Source of the DNA: Akkermansiaceae bacterium
Lineage (GTDB): Bacteria; Verrucomicrobiota; Verrucomicrobiia; Verrucomicrobiales; Akkermansiaceae
Assembly (NCBI GenBank): GCA_017798145.1
Contig: CP059069.1
Location: 2,527,226-2,591,225, forward strand
DNA: 64,000 nt
Direction of reading: 5' to 3'
Numbering within the stretch: the first letter of the stretch is position 1; every line of letters begins with the position of its first letter. Position numbers and translations under genes: made by a program. The notes under the pieces were generated by a model that was not told the origin of the DNA, did not search any database, and worked only from the letters and a program-made list of their open reading frames with translations. Below are positions 38,399-46,574 of the stretch, piece by piece.

Positions 38399-39340
38399 CT
38401 AGCGGCGGCGGCGGGCGGCAAGGCCGAAGGCCAAGGCCAGGTGGGCGAACACAGCGGGCTCCGGGACGGGCGAAGAATGCAGCGTGAAGCCGATGTCGAT
38501 GAGCGAAGCCTTGGTGGTCTCGCTGATGAAACGGGAGCCGCTGCTCACACCGGTCATCAGCTCGTCATCCAGGGACAGCCCGAGGTTCGGGCCGAAGAGC
38601 ACTGTGGGCGCCGGCCCGCCATCGCCAGGATCGCTATCGAAGCCGGGCTGGTTCTCAAGCGAGCTGTTGAAGTGGTCCGCCACCATGTTCCAGTGCCCGT
38701 CCGCCGTGCCGGGGCCGCCATCACGCTCGATGGGGATAAAGGCCGCGGTGGGGTCGAATTCCGACTGGTAGATGGAGAGGCCGTTGGCACCTATGTATTG
38801 CCCCGGGGTGCCGACTGTCGCGGTGCGGTTGTGGTTGCCGCCGATCCCATCGTTGTACACCTCGTTGTCCTCCCATAGAGTGCCGATCCCGAGGGCGTGC
38901 CCGATCTCATGCCGGATCGTGGATGCATTGAGCTGATCGGGACCCGGCTCGATGTCCGCATCGGGATGGGTGTTGAACTGCGAGAAGCCCGATCCTGACA
39001 GGATGTAGCGGTCGGGCCATGATCCGCCGAGGCCGGAGCCCGGAACCACGTTGCTCAAATAGAGATCCTCAGGCCCGGCAGACCCCAGCAGGACACCGCC
39101 GCCGGAAGCTGCTTGCGAGAAGGTATCCACTGTCAGAACCCAGTTGTATGACCTGCCGTCCTGATATCCGTCGATGATGGCGTCCCAGAAAGCCAGGCCA
39201 TCGGTGAATTTCGCCCTGTCCGAGGCGCTGAGATCCGCCTCGGCCTGTGAGGTGAAGACCACGCTGAATGTGATGGCGGCCTGCAAGCCGGCCGACAAGG
39301 GGAGCATGAGGCACAGCGGGATCAGGAACCTGTTCGACAT
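38399..39340 (-). CDS. PEP-CTERM-anchored zinc metalloprotease
   Basis: 313 residues with a signal peptide (MSNRFLIPLCLMLPLSAGLQ). The zinc-binding helix is STIRHEIGHALGIGTLWED, a metzincin-like HExxHxxG motif. The C-terminus is a PEP-CTERM sorting signal: VPEP, a hydrophobic helix (AVFAHLALAFGLA) and ARRRR. The protein is thus exported and processed by an exosortase, which is not in the window. The middle region has SIYQSEFDPTAAFIPIERDG. It resembles NF038122-type metalloproteases. Substrate unknown. Confidence 0.87.
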   Translation of the reverse strand: MSNRFLIPLCLMLPLSAGLQAAITFSVVFTSQAEADLSASDRAKFTDGLAFWDAIIDGYQDGRSYNWVLTVDTFSQAASGGGVLLGSAGPEDLYLSNVVPGSGLGGSWPDRYILSGSGFSQFNTHPDADIEPGPDQLNASTIRHEIGHALGIGTLWEDNEVYNDGIGGNHNRTATVGTPGQYIGANGLSIYQSEFDPTAAFIPIERDGGPGTADGHWNMVADHFNSSLENQPGFDSDPGDGGPAPTVLFGPNLGLSLDDELMTGVSSGSRFISETTKASLIDIGFTLHSSPVPEPAVFAHLALAFGLAARRRR

Positions 39341-39347
39341 TTCAGGA

Positions 39348-39764
39348 CTATCGCATGTGGCCGGGTGAGTTTGGCAAGGCGGAATTGCACGGCAGCGCCA
39401 GACGCTGCGGTTTTCCCTCCGGCATTTTCACCAGGGCGAGGCATTGCCTGGCGGTGACAAGCCGCGCCCCATCGGACTCCCTGTGCATGGTGAAATCGCA
39501 CCAGAACCTCGCCTTGCCAACCTCGCCAAGCTTTCCGTGGACAGCGATCCAATCCCCGAGCTTGGCGGGCTTGAGATAGTCCGCCTCGGTGCGGATGAGC
39601 ACGGGATAGATCCCGGAGGAGGCCATTTCCCGCAAGTCCATCCCCAGCTTCGCCGCGAGCCTTGTCCTGCAGGTTTCGATCATCCTCAGGTAGGCGAGGT
39701 TGTGCACCACGCCGCCGCAATCGGTATCGAAAAACATCACTTCCTCACGGGTTTCCATTTCCAT
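39348..39764 (-). CDS. Acyl-CoA thioesterase, hotdog fold (YbgC-like)
   Basis: 138 residues from the ATG at 39764 (MEMETREEVMFFDTDCGGVV). The YbgC/4HBT active-site motif FFDTDCGGVVHNLAYLRM contains the catalytic aspartate. It hydrolyses acyl-CoA or related thioesters in the cytoplasm; chain preference is not predictable. The metalloprotease gene follows by 7 bases on the same strand. Confidence 0.88.
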   Translation of the reverse strand: MEMETREEVMFFDTDCGGVVHNLAYLRMIETCRTRLAAKLGMDLREMASSGIYPVLIRTEADYLKPAKLGDWIAVHGKLGEVGKARFWCDFTMHRESDGARLVTARQCLALVKMPEGKPQRLALPCNSALPNSPGHMR

Positions 39765-39827
39765 GCGGAGAGCCTTGCAGGAAGTGTGCACGGCTTGCAA
39801 TGCGGTTCGGCCCGGGATCGGCTGGGT

Positions 39828-42470
39828 TCAGCGGTCCGTCCACTCCGTGACGAACTCCTCCCAGGCTCCGACCGTGGCCGGGATGTCGGCGGCGGCCTCC
39901 GCGATGCGGGCGCGGTGGAGGGCTTGGCCGGCGAGGGGGAGGCGGCGGTCTTCGGAACTGCGGTTGGCGAGATGGGGATCTTTTCCCGGCGGGCAGAGGG
40001 CGTGGACTTTCCCGACGAGATCCGCGAAGCGCGCACCGGTGAACCACGGACTGGCTCCGGCTCCGGAGCTGCGGTAGGTGCGGGGAGCCATGTATTCGAT
40101 GACGGGCCGGTCGTCGGTGTTCTCCGGATATCCCGCGAAGAGCGTGCGTGCCTCTGTCAGGTTCCCGCAATAGAAAAGCAGTATGGTCTGGGGATTGAGC
40201 GGCAGGCTGAGGTGCTGGATGTCGCGGTGATCCTTTCCGGAAACCGCAAACAGCTTGTCCGCAGAGCTGTCGATGGCGCTGGCGGGCAGGGCTTGCCCCG
40301 CACGGCGGCCGATGAGAGCGACGACCTCATCGCCCGGCTGGAAGTTGTGCCGCCACATGGTGACCTCCCCGAAGACCCCGATCATGGTTTTGGCAATGAT
40401 GGAGAATTCGTATTCCGTGAGCTGGTAGAGCGGCAGCCATTGCACGAAGACACCCTGCGGCGTGAGCCGTTCCCTCGCGGCCTCGAAGTGCTCCCGGCTG
40501 TACAGGCTGCCCGCGCCGGAGCGGAAGGGAACGAAGAGATCCGAATTGATGATGTCGAAGCTCTCGTTGGTCGCCATCAGGTGGTGGCGGCCGTCCTCGA
40601 TGAGCACGGTGGCGCGCGGGTCGGTGAAAAGGCCGCCGGTGGTGTCGAAGCCGCGGAAATCGGTCATGTGTTTTTTCGCGGCGGTGATGACTTCCGGGAC
40701 AAGCTCACAGGCGACGATCCTTTTCACGTTCGCATGGATGGGGCCCAGGGCGCTGCCTGCGGTGATCCCGGTGCCGACGCCGAGGAAAAACACGGATTCG
40801 GATTCCGGGTAGGCAAACAGGGGGAGATCCGCCTGGAATTTTTCCTGCATGTAAGCGCCGGTGGAGCCGAGGCTGTAGTGGGAGTTGATGCGGATCGCCC
40901 GGCCCCGCTCGCTTTCCGTGACGGAGACGGTGCAGTCGCCGCCCTCCCAGGCCTCGATGAGCGTCTCCTCGACCGAGGAGAGGGGGTCGGCGCTCATCAG
41001 GGGCATGTTGCCGGGCTTTGGGAGGACGAGGCCGAGGAGGAGGGCGAGGCCGCAGGCCGCCTTCGTCACGAGGCTGCGCGCGTCCCACCCGAGCGGAAGG
41101 ATGAGTGCCGCGAAGAGATAGATGACCGCGACCAGTTGCATCCCGCGCCAGATCCCCAGCCAATCGAGCATCAGGAAACCGCATAGCAGCGCACCGAGCA
41201 CCGCGCCGATGGTGTTGGCGGCGGCGAGCTTGCCGAGCGAGAGGCCGGCCGATTGGAGATGGCGCTCCTCCACTTTCATCAGGTACGGGAAGACCGTGCC
41301 GAGCAGGATCGCGGACGGGCCGATGACGAGAAAGGCGCTGCGGAAAATGAGCAGGACATATCCGCCCCAGCTTCCCGCCGAGGAAATGATCTGCATCCCG
41401 TTGGTCAGTGCGAGGAAGGCCGGGGGGGTGGCCAGCACGGCTCCGCCGCCGGCGAGGAGGAGCATGGTCAGGACAAGGATGGGGGGAAACCTGAGCCGTG
41501 CGACGAACGAGCTGATGAGCGCACCGATGGCAAGGCAGACCAGCACCACCACCAGGATGGCCGCAAACGTGTAGACCGAGTTTTCCAACACCTGGGAGAA
41601 CAACCGCGTCCACAGAACCTCCAGCGCGAGCACTCCGAAGCCGGAGAGGAAGGACAGGCAGAGGATGACTCCGCGGCCGCTGGCTTGCGGGGCGGCGGAT
41701 ACCGCCTGGATGCTCACGGCCTTGGGGCGTTTGCCTTCCCGCTCCATGCGCCGCCGTTCCTGTCGGGAGACGGTTTCCGCCGGGGCGTCCACCGGGGTCG
41801 CGGCAAGCTCACTCGTCCCGTTCACCACCGCTGCGCGGGGTAGCCGGAAGGCGACGAGCGCCACCGCCACCGAGACGGATATGGCCAGCGCACAGGTCGC
41901 GTTGAAGCCGATCCACAGGGGGAGGAAAAATCCGGCGAAGACCGCGCCGGACGCCGCGCCGAGGGTGTTCACGCCGTACATGAGTGCTGCGGTTTTGCCG
42001 AAAGAGCTTTTCTCGCGCACCATCCACTGGCCCAGCGCCGGTATGGTGCCGCCCATGCAGAAGGCCGGTGGGAAAACCAGCAAGAGGGACAGCGCAAAGC
42101 GGATGACTGTCAGCGATCCGCCTGTGCCCACCGCCTGATAGATCGCCGGGTAGATGGCGTGGTAAAGCGCCATGATGCCATAGTACAGGAGTGCGGTGGC
42201 GGCAATGCCCAGCTCAAGCCAGGCGTAGGTGCGCATCGGGTTCGTGGCGGTGGAGACCCTACTCCCGAGCGCCCAGCTGCCTGCCGCAAGCCCCAGGAAG
42301 AACGAGGCGAGGGTGGCACTCGCAGCATGGGATGTGTTCCCGAAAAGCAGGCCGATCTGCTTCATCCACAGCACCTGATAGACAAGCGCCGCGAAGCCCG
42401 AAAGGAACACCAGCCCGAGGGCTGGCGCGGTCGCCGTCCCCCTGTTTGTTTTTTCCGATGTCTTGAGCAT
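39828..42470 (-). CDS. Fused MFS-like membrane protein and spermidine synthase-like domain
   Basis: 880 residues. The N-terminal ~500 residues hold about a dozen hydrophobic helices of the MFS-like type seen in spermidine-synthase fusions (FLSGFAALVYQVLWMKQIGL). From about 560 a soluble spermidine-synthase-type Rossmann domain follows (FFLGVGTGITAGSALGPIHA, CELVPEVITAAKKHM, IEDGRHHLMATNESFDIINS). It probably makes or exports a polyamine-like compound, but aminopropyltransferase activity is not proven for this class. It starts 14 bases after the DUF6288-like gene. Confidence 0.85.
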   Translation of the reverse strand: MLKTSEKTNRGTATAPALGLVFLSGFAALVYQVLWMKQIGLLFGNTSHAASATLASFFLGLAAGSWALGSRVSTATNPMRTYAWLELGIAATALLYYGIMALYHAIYPAIYQAVGTGGSLTVIRFALSLLLVFPPAFCMGGTIPALGQWMVREKSSFGKTAALMYGVNTLGAASGAVFAGFFLPLWIGFNATCALAISVSVAVALVAFRLPRAAVVNGTSELAATPVDAPAETVSRQERRRMEREGKRPKAVSIQAVSAAPQASGRGVILCLSFLSGFGVLALEVLWTRLFSQVLENSVYTFAAILVVVLVCLAIGALISSFVARLRFPPILVLTMLLLAGGGAVLATPPAFLALTNGMQIISSAGSWGGYVLLIFRSAFLVIGPSAILLGTVFPYLMKVEERHLQSAGLSLGKLAAANTIGAVLGALLCGFLMLDWLGIWRGMQLVAVIYLFAALILPLGWDARSLVTKAACGLALLLGLVLPKPGNMPLMSADPLSSVEETLIEAWEGGDCTVSVTESERGRAIRINSHYSLGSTGAYMQEKFQADLPLFAYPESESVFFLGVGTGITAGSALGPIHANVKRIVACELVPEVITAAKKHMTDFRGFDTTGGLFTDPRATVLIEDGRHHLMATNESFDIINSDLFVPFRSGAGSLYSREHFEAARERLTPQGVFVQWLPLYQLTEYEFSIIAKTMIGVFGEVTMWRHNFQPGDEVVALIGRRAGQALPASAIDSSADKLFAVSGKDHRDIQHLSLPLNPQTILLFYCGNLTEARTLFAGYPENTDDRPVIEYMAPRTYRSSGAGASPWFTGARFADLVGKVHALCPPGKDPHLANRSSEDRRLPLAGQALHRARIAEAAADIPATVGAWEEFVTEWTDR

Positions 42471-42484
42471 GCTCGGAGCGACCT

Positions 42485-45400
42485 TTACTCAGCCACCTCC
42501 GGCAGCTTCATCTCCTCGATCCAGAAGCTCTGGCGGTTGGATTTCCCGTTGCGGAAGTTCATGAAGCCGGTGGCGGAGAGGATGATCTTCCCGTCCTCGA
42601 ATTCGGGGCGGAACTCGTCGCCGATGATCGCCCCCCATGGCTTGCCGCCCTGGCGCTTGCCGACTCCCGTTAGGGTCGGCTCCTGGACGCGCCTTGCCGC
42701 CATGTATTTCCCGTCGATCCAGATGTCCGATCCGTCGCCCGCGTTCACGTGGCTGCGCCCGCCGACGAGGATGCGGTAGGCATGGCCTTGCCTGAGCGGC
42801 GGCAGTTCGATTTCCGCCCGCATCATGAGCACTTCCTTTTCCCAGAGGGTCTTGAGCGGGGAGGAACAATCGCAGAATCCGGCATCGCATTTGCCGGGGA
42901 ACTCCAGCTTGCCCGCGGTGCTTCCAAAAGGGGCGTAGCCCGTTTTCCAGCCGGCCGCCTTCGGATCGAACCCGGTCTCGAACCACTTCTCCATCCCTGC
43001 GGGCCACTTGACCGGACGATACCTCCAGCCGTTTTCCCAAAGCTTCCCGTCCTGCGGGTCGAAGCTGTGGTAGTCCCACTTGATCGCCCTTCGTTCCGGG
43101 CCGTAAAGCTTCCAGTCGTAGTCGCCGATGCCCGCCCTTTGGTAAAGATCGACAAGACCCTCCACCGTGGCCGCGGGCGCGTGTTTCGAGATCTCGGCAT
43201 CGAGCTTCGGCTTGTTCGCCGCGATGTATTCCGGGATCAGCTTGCTTTTGATCATCGGCACCAGCGCACCCTTGACCTCGGGCCCGAATTTCGACGAATC
43301 CGCCTCCAGGAATATGTCCCGGTGCGGCAGGCTTTCCTCCGGGAAACGCCTCTTCGCGACATCGAAGAGCTGGTCGAAGCCGCCGGGGGTTTCCGCGAGG
43401 TTCGCCGCGATGCCATCAAGCAGGTAGGACACGCCTTCCGAAAGATCCTGCCCGCCGGGGGCGGCCAGCTCCGTGGGGAAATCCACGTACGCCTTACCTA
43501 GTACTTGGACCGCGTATCCCTGCACCTCGGGATCGGCGGATTGGAGCTTGGCCACGATGCCGCCGACCGGCTGGAGCGCCACCGCACGCTCGTTGTTGGC
43601 GATCATTTCCCCGACCACGGGCAGGATCTGCCTGTAGAAACGCTTGTCGGTGGCGACGGGTGTGAGGGCGACCATCGCGCCCTTGCGCAGCCACCAGTCA
43701 TCGTGCTCGAGCCATTGGCAAAGCCGCTCCACATGCGGATCGATCAGTTCGGGGCGGGCGCGGCCCATGGCGTTGAGGGCACCCTCGACGACCCACCACG
43801 ATTCCTCCGGATCGTTGATCATGCCCGCGACCAGGGCGAACATCTCGTCGGTGAGCTTGCCGTCCTCCAGCGCCGGGCCCTTGAACATTCCGGTGAGGCA
43901 GGTCACGCCGGCGCGGCGGCCGCGGGGATCGGCGGACTTGAGGAGCTGCACGACGAGATGGGTGCGGCCCGCGATGTTGATGGCGCGCGAAGCGGTGTCG
44001 CGGATCCCCTGGTCGATGTGGTGGGCGTATGCGAGGAGGTCTTCGTCGCTGATCTTGGGATCGCCGATGGTATCCGACAGCGGCATGGAAGCATGGGTGA
44101 CAAGCTTCTCCCTGGAGATATCCAAGGCCTTTCCGGGAGCGTATTCGCCGGGCGCGAGGGAAAGGAAAACCTCGTCGGCGGCGGTTCCCCACGGACGCTC
44201 CGGAAGTTTGTATGGGTTGGAAAACTCGGTTTTGGGCGCGCCGTAGATCCGGAGTTTCTTGAGCGGCAGGGTGTAGATGAGCGGGATGTAGTTCCCCCAT
44301 GCGCGGCCTTGCTTGTGGCCGGTGTCGCCGTAGCTGACATTCCATCCGCTGGGCCATCCGAAGGCCCCGTCCCATGTGCGGGCCAGCTCGTACATCCAGC
44401 GGCGGCCTTCCATGAAAGAGCGGTATTGGTCCGGCCGCTCATCCTTCACCAAGCCCATCGCGGGGCCGCGCCAGAGTTCGCCGATGCCGCCGCCGGTGTG
44501 GCCGTGGAAGAGCCATGAGGTGGAGTAGAAGCTTTTGGTGGCGCTGATCTTGCTCGCCTTGGCATAGACCGAATCCTCGCCCTCGGGGGTGAGCGCTGCG
44601 GCAGCCGCCATCGCGAAGGCCAAGCCGCCGGTCTTGCCGTTGTCCACGAAACCGCCTTCCGGCAAACCATCGCCATAGGGCACGTTGCCGTGGCCGGCGA
44701 AGCGGTAGAATTGCTCCAGCGCGGTATCGAAGGTGTGATCGTCGATTTTGACACCGCATTCCTTGGCGAGCATCAGGTAGGTGACACAGTGCACGCCTGC
44801 GCCGTTGAGGTGGCCGCCGGCCATGTAGCGGTAGGGGGCGCCGCCGCGTCCGGCCCAGCCGCCGTTGTAGATCGTGCGGGTCAGCTCGGCGGCCATGCTT
44901 TCGATGGCGGGGAGGACGCTTTTGTCACCGGTGCGCAGGTAGTACTCGCAGACTGCGGTGCCCGCGTAACCGATGTCCCATGGGTAGCCCGCCATGTCGG
45001 CGGGGAGCTTGTCCTTGAACCAGCGGGTGACGACATCGAGGTCTTTCTGCTCGCCGGTGGAGAGCAGGAAGAGCGCCGCGCCGTAGTTCGGCTGGTCGAT
45101 CTTTGCGAGGAAATCGGCGAAGTTGCGGATGATTTTCGCGGACTTCGGGCAATCGACCGGCCAATTTTCGCCGTAGGCGCCGAGCGCCGGGATTTTCACG
45201 ACCACCTCTCGGGCGGCGGCTTTCGGGTCGTCCTTGACCATCATTTTCAGGACACCGTCCTTGGCCTCCGCCTCGGTGATCCAGTCGCCGAGGATGACGC
45301 GCGGGTCGCGATCCCTGAGCACCTGTCCGTTGATGCTTTCGATGATCTGGCCTTTCCTGAGCTGCCCGGTCAGGCCGGCGGGCGAGCCTTCCTCTACGTT

Positions 45401-45607
45401 GCTGATGCGCATGGTGAAGGCCGGCTGGATGAGCTCCAGGCCGATCCCGATGGGCCCGATGCGGCTGATCTCGTAGCGGGCGGCGGCCGGATCCGGCCAT
45501 GTGTGGAACTGGGGAGCCTCCGTGTAATAGTCCTCCGCCGCGCCCGCGTTGCAGGACAGGGCTATGAGCGCGATGAGCGCGGCTTGGATTTTCGTGGTCA
45601 TCTTCAT
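42485..45607 (-). CDS. Large exported PDZ/DUF6288-like protein with shared C-terminal module
   Basis: 1040 residues from the ATG at 45607 (GGAAAG 4 bases upstream). Order: signal peptide ending CNAGAA, a PDZ domain at about 45-135 (MRISNVEEGSPAGLTGQLRK), an alpha-barrel of DUF6288 type (GWAGRGGAPYRYMAGGHLNG, TSWLFHGHTGGGIGELW), HEAT-like helical repeats, and from nucleotide 43123 a module of about 210 residues (DYDWKLYGPERR, AGWKTGYAPFG, CDAGFCDC) that is also found at the end of the SASA esterase. Probably an extracytoplasmic glycan-processing or scaffold protein; activity unknown. Confidence 0.85.
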   Translation of the reverse strand: MKMTTKIQAALIALIALSCNAGAAEDYYTEAPQFHTWPDPAAARYEISRIGPIGIGLELIQPAFTMRISNVEEGSPAGLTGQLRKGQIIESINGQVLRDRDPRVILGDWITEAEAKDGVLKMMVKDDPKAAAREVVVKIPALGAYGENWPVDCPKSAKIIRNFADFLAKIDQPNYGAALFLLSTGEQKDLDVVTRWFKDKLPADMAGYPWDIGYAGTAVCEYYLRTGDKSVLPAIESMAAELTRTIYNGGWAGRGGAPYRYMAGGHLNGAGVHCVTYLMLAKECGVKIDDHTFDTALEQFYRFAGHGNVPYGDGLPEGGFVDNGKTGGLAFAMAAAAALTPEGEDSVYAKASKISATKSFYSTSWLFHGHTGGGIGELWRGPAMGLVKDERPDQYRSFMEGRRWMYELARTWDGAFGWPSGWNVSYGDTGHKQGRAWGNYIPLIYTLPLKKLRIYGAPKTEFSNPYKLPERPWGTAADEVFLSLAPGEYAPGKALDISREKLVTHASMPLSDTIGDPKISDEDLLAYAHHIDQGIRDTASRAINIAGRTHLVVQLLKSADPRGRRAGVTCLTGMFKGPALEDGKLTDEMFALVAGMINDPEESWWVVEGALNAMGRARPELIDPHVERLCQWLEHDDWWLRKGAMVALTPVATDKRFYRQILPVVGEMIANNERAVALQPVGGIVAKLQSADPEVQGYAVQVLGKAYVDFPTELAAPGGQDLSEGVSYLLDGIAANLAETPGGFDQLFDVAKRRFPEESLPHRDIFLEADSSKFGPEVKGALVPMIKSKLIPEYIAANKPKLDAEISKHAPAATVEGLVDLYQRAGIGDYDWKLYGPERRAIKWDYHSFDPQDGKLWENGWRYRPVKWPAGMEKWFETGFDPKAAGWKTGYAPFGSTAGKLEFPGKCDAGFCDCSSPLKTLWEKEVLMMRAEIELPPLRQGHAYRILVGGRSHVNAGDGSDIWIDGKYMAARRVQEPTLTGVGKRQGGKPWGAIIGDEFRPEFEDGKIILSATGFMNFRNGKSNRQSFWIEEMKLPEVAE

Positions 45608-45660
45608 GGTCTTTCCAGGTGGGGTTCTATCGGCTCGACGCCTATCCATCAACGCCCGAG

Positions 45661-46431
45661 TCAGCGGGGGTTGTCCCTTTCCACGGGTGCGTGGGCTTTT
45701 TCGGGAAACTGCCTTGAGAAAACAAGCGTCACTCCGGTGCCGAGTCCGGGAACATGTTTTTCGTCGATTTCCAGCCCGTTATGGCTGTTTTCGTAGGGGT
45801 TTTCGCTGGGGATTCCGTATTGGATGACTGTGCTGGGATCCGGCCAGATGCCGACGAGGATACCGCTGGCGTTTCCCGCGTATTGCCGCGCGCCCGTGAC
45901 CGGGTGTGGAACCATGACGGAGCCCGCGAAAACCCAGGCATCCTTGGCCGGCTTGCCGCCGCCTTCCTGGCGGTCACGCAACATGGAGGAGAGGCTCGCG
46001 CGTTTTTTCTCCGCGCCGTCCTGCCATTCCACATCGATATTCACGCGGGAGTCCTTGTTTTCCATGGCCTTGCCCCACCACAGATCGGTCAGGCCGGGGA
46101 TCAGCTGGGTCGGCTTCAGCCCAGCCAGCAACAGGGCGGCGTGGACGAGTTCCGGCTTGGCGGTGGTGGTGAAAATCGCCTCGTGCTCGAAGGTTCCGGG
46201 CTTGCAGACGACGTATTCGAGGATGCCGGATGTTAGGCAAACGGTGGCCGCGATGCGGACTTCGAGGGTGTTGCGGTCGATGGTGACGCCGGGAATCTGG
46301 ATCTCCTTTTCGGTGACGGTGAAGGGCGGCGGCTCATTTTCCCCGGCGGTGGGGGGCATGGCCTCGCCCTGCGCCAGCACCGCACTGGCGAGCAGAACAA
46401 ATCCATGGGTTAAGCGCCTCAAAACCGTCAT
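45661..46431 (-). CDS. Exported YdjY-domain protein
   Basis: 256 residues from the ATG at 46431, with AAGGA just upstream. A signal peptide (MTVLRRLTHGFVLLASAVLA) precedes the YdjY domain (IQIPGVTIDRNTLEVRIAAT, CLTSGILEYVVCKPGTFEHE). The domain occurs in Planctomycetota and Verrucomicrobiota secreted proteins of unknown role. It lies 53 bases upstream of the DUF6288-like gene and may share its transcript. Confidence 0.85.
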   Translation of the reverse strand: MTVLRRLTHGFVLLASAVLAQGEAMPPTAGENEPPPFTVTEKEIQIPGVTIDRNTLEVRIAATVCLTSGILEYVVCKPGTFEHEAIFTTTAKPELVHAALLLAGLKPTQLIPGLTDLWWGKAMENKDSRVNIDVEWQDGAEKKRASLSSMLRDRQEGGGKPAKDAWVFAGSVMVPHPVTGARQYAGNASGILVGIWPDPSTVIQYGIPSENPYENSHNGLEIDEKHVPGLGTGVTLVFSRQFPEKAHAPVERDNPR

Positions 46432-46574
46432 TTCCTTTCGAGCCGTCCGATACGGAGCCTGGCTGGGATTACTTTCGGATGAGCGCATCACCAGTCTTGC
46501 TTGAATTTCATCGCAGCGGCCCGGCCTAGCCGACCCCTGCCAAGGGTTTCAAAAACCTGTGGGGAACGGAAGGC

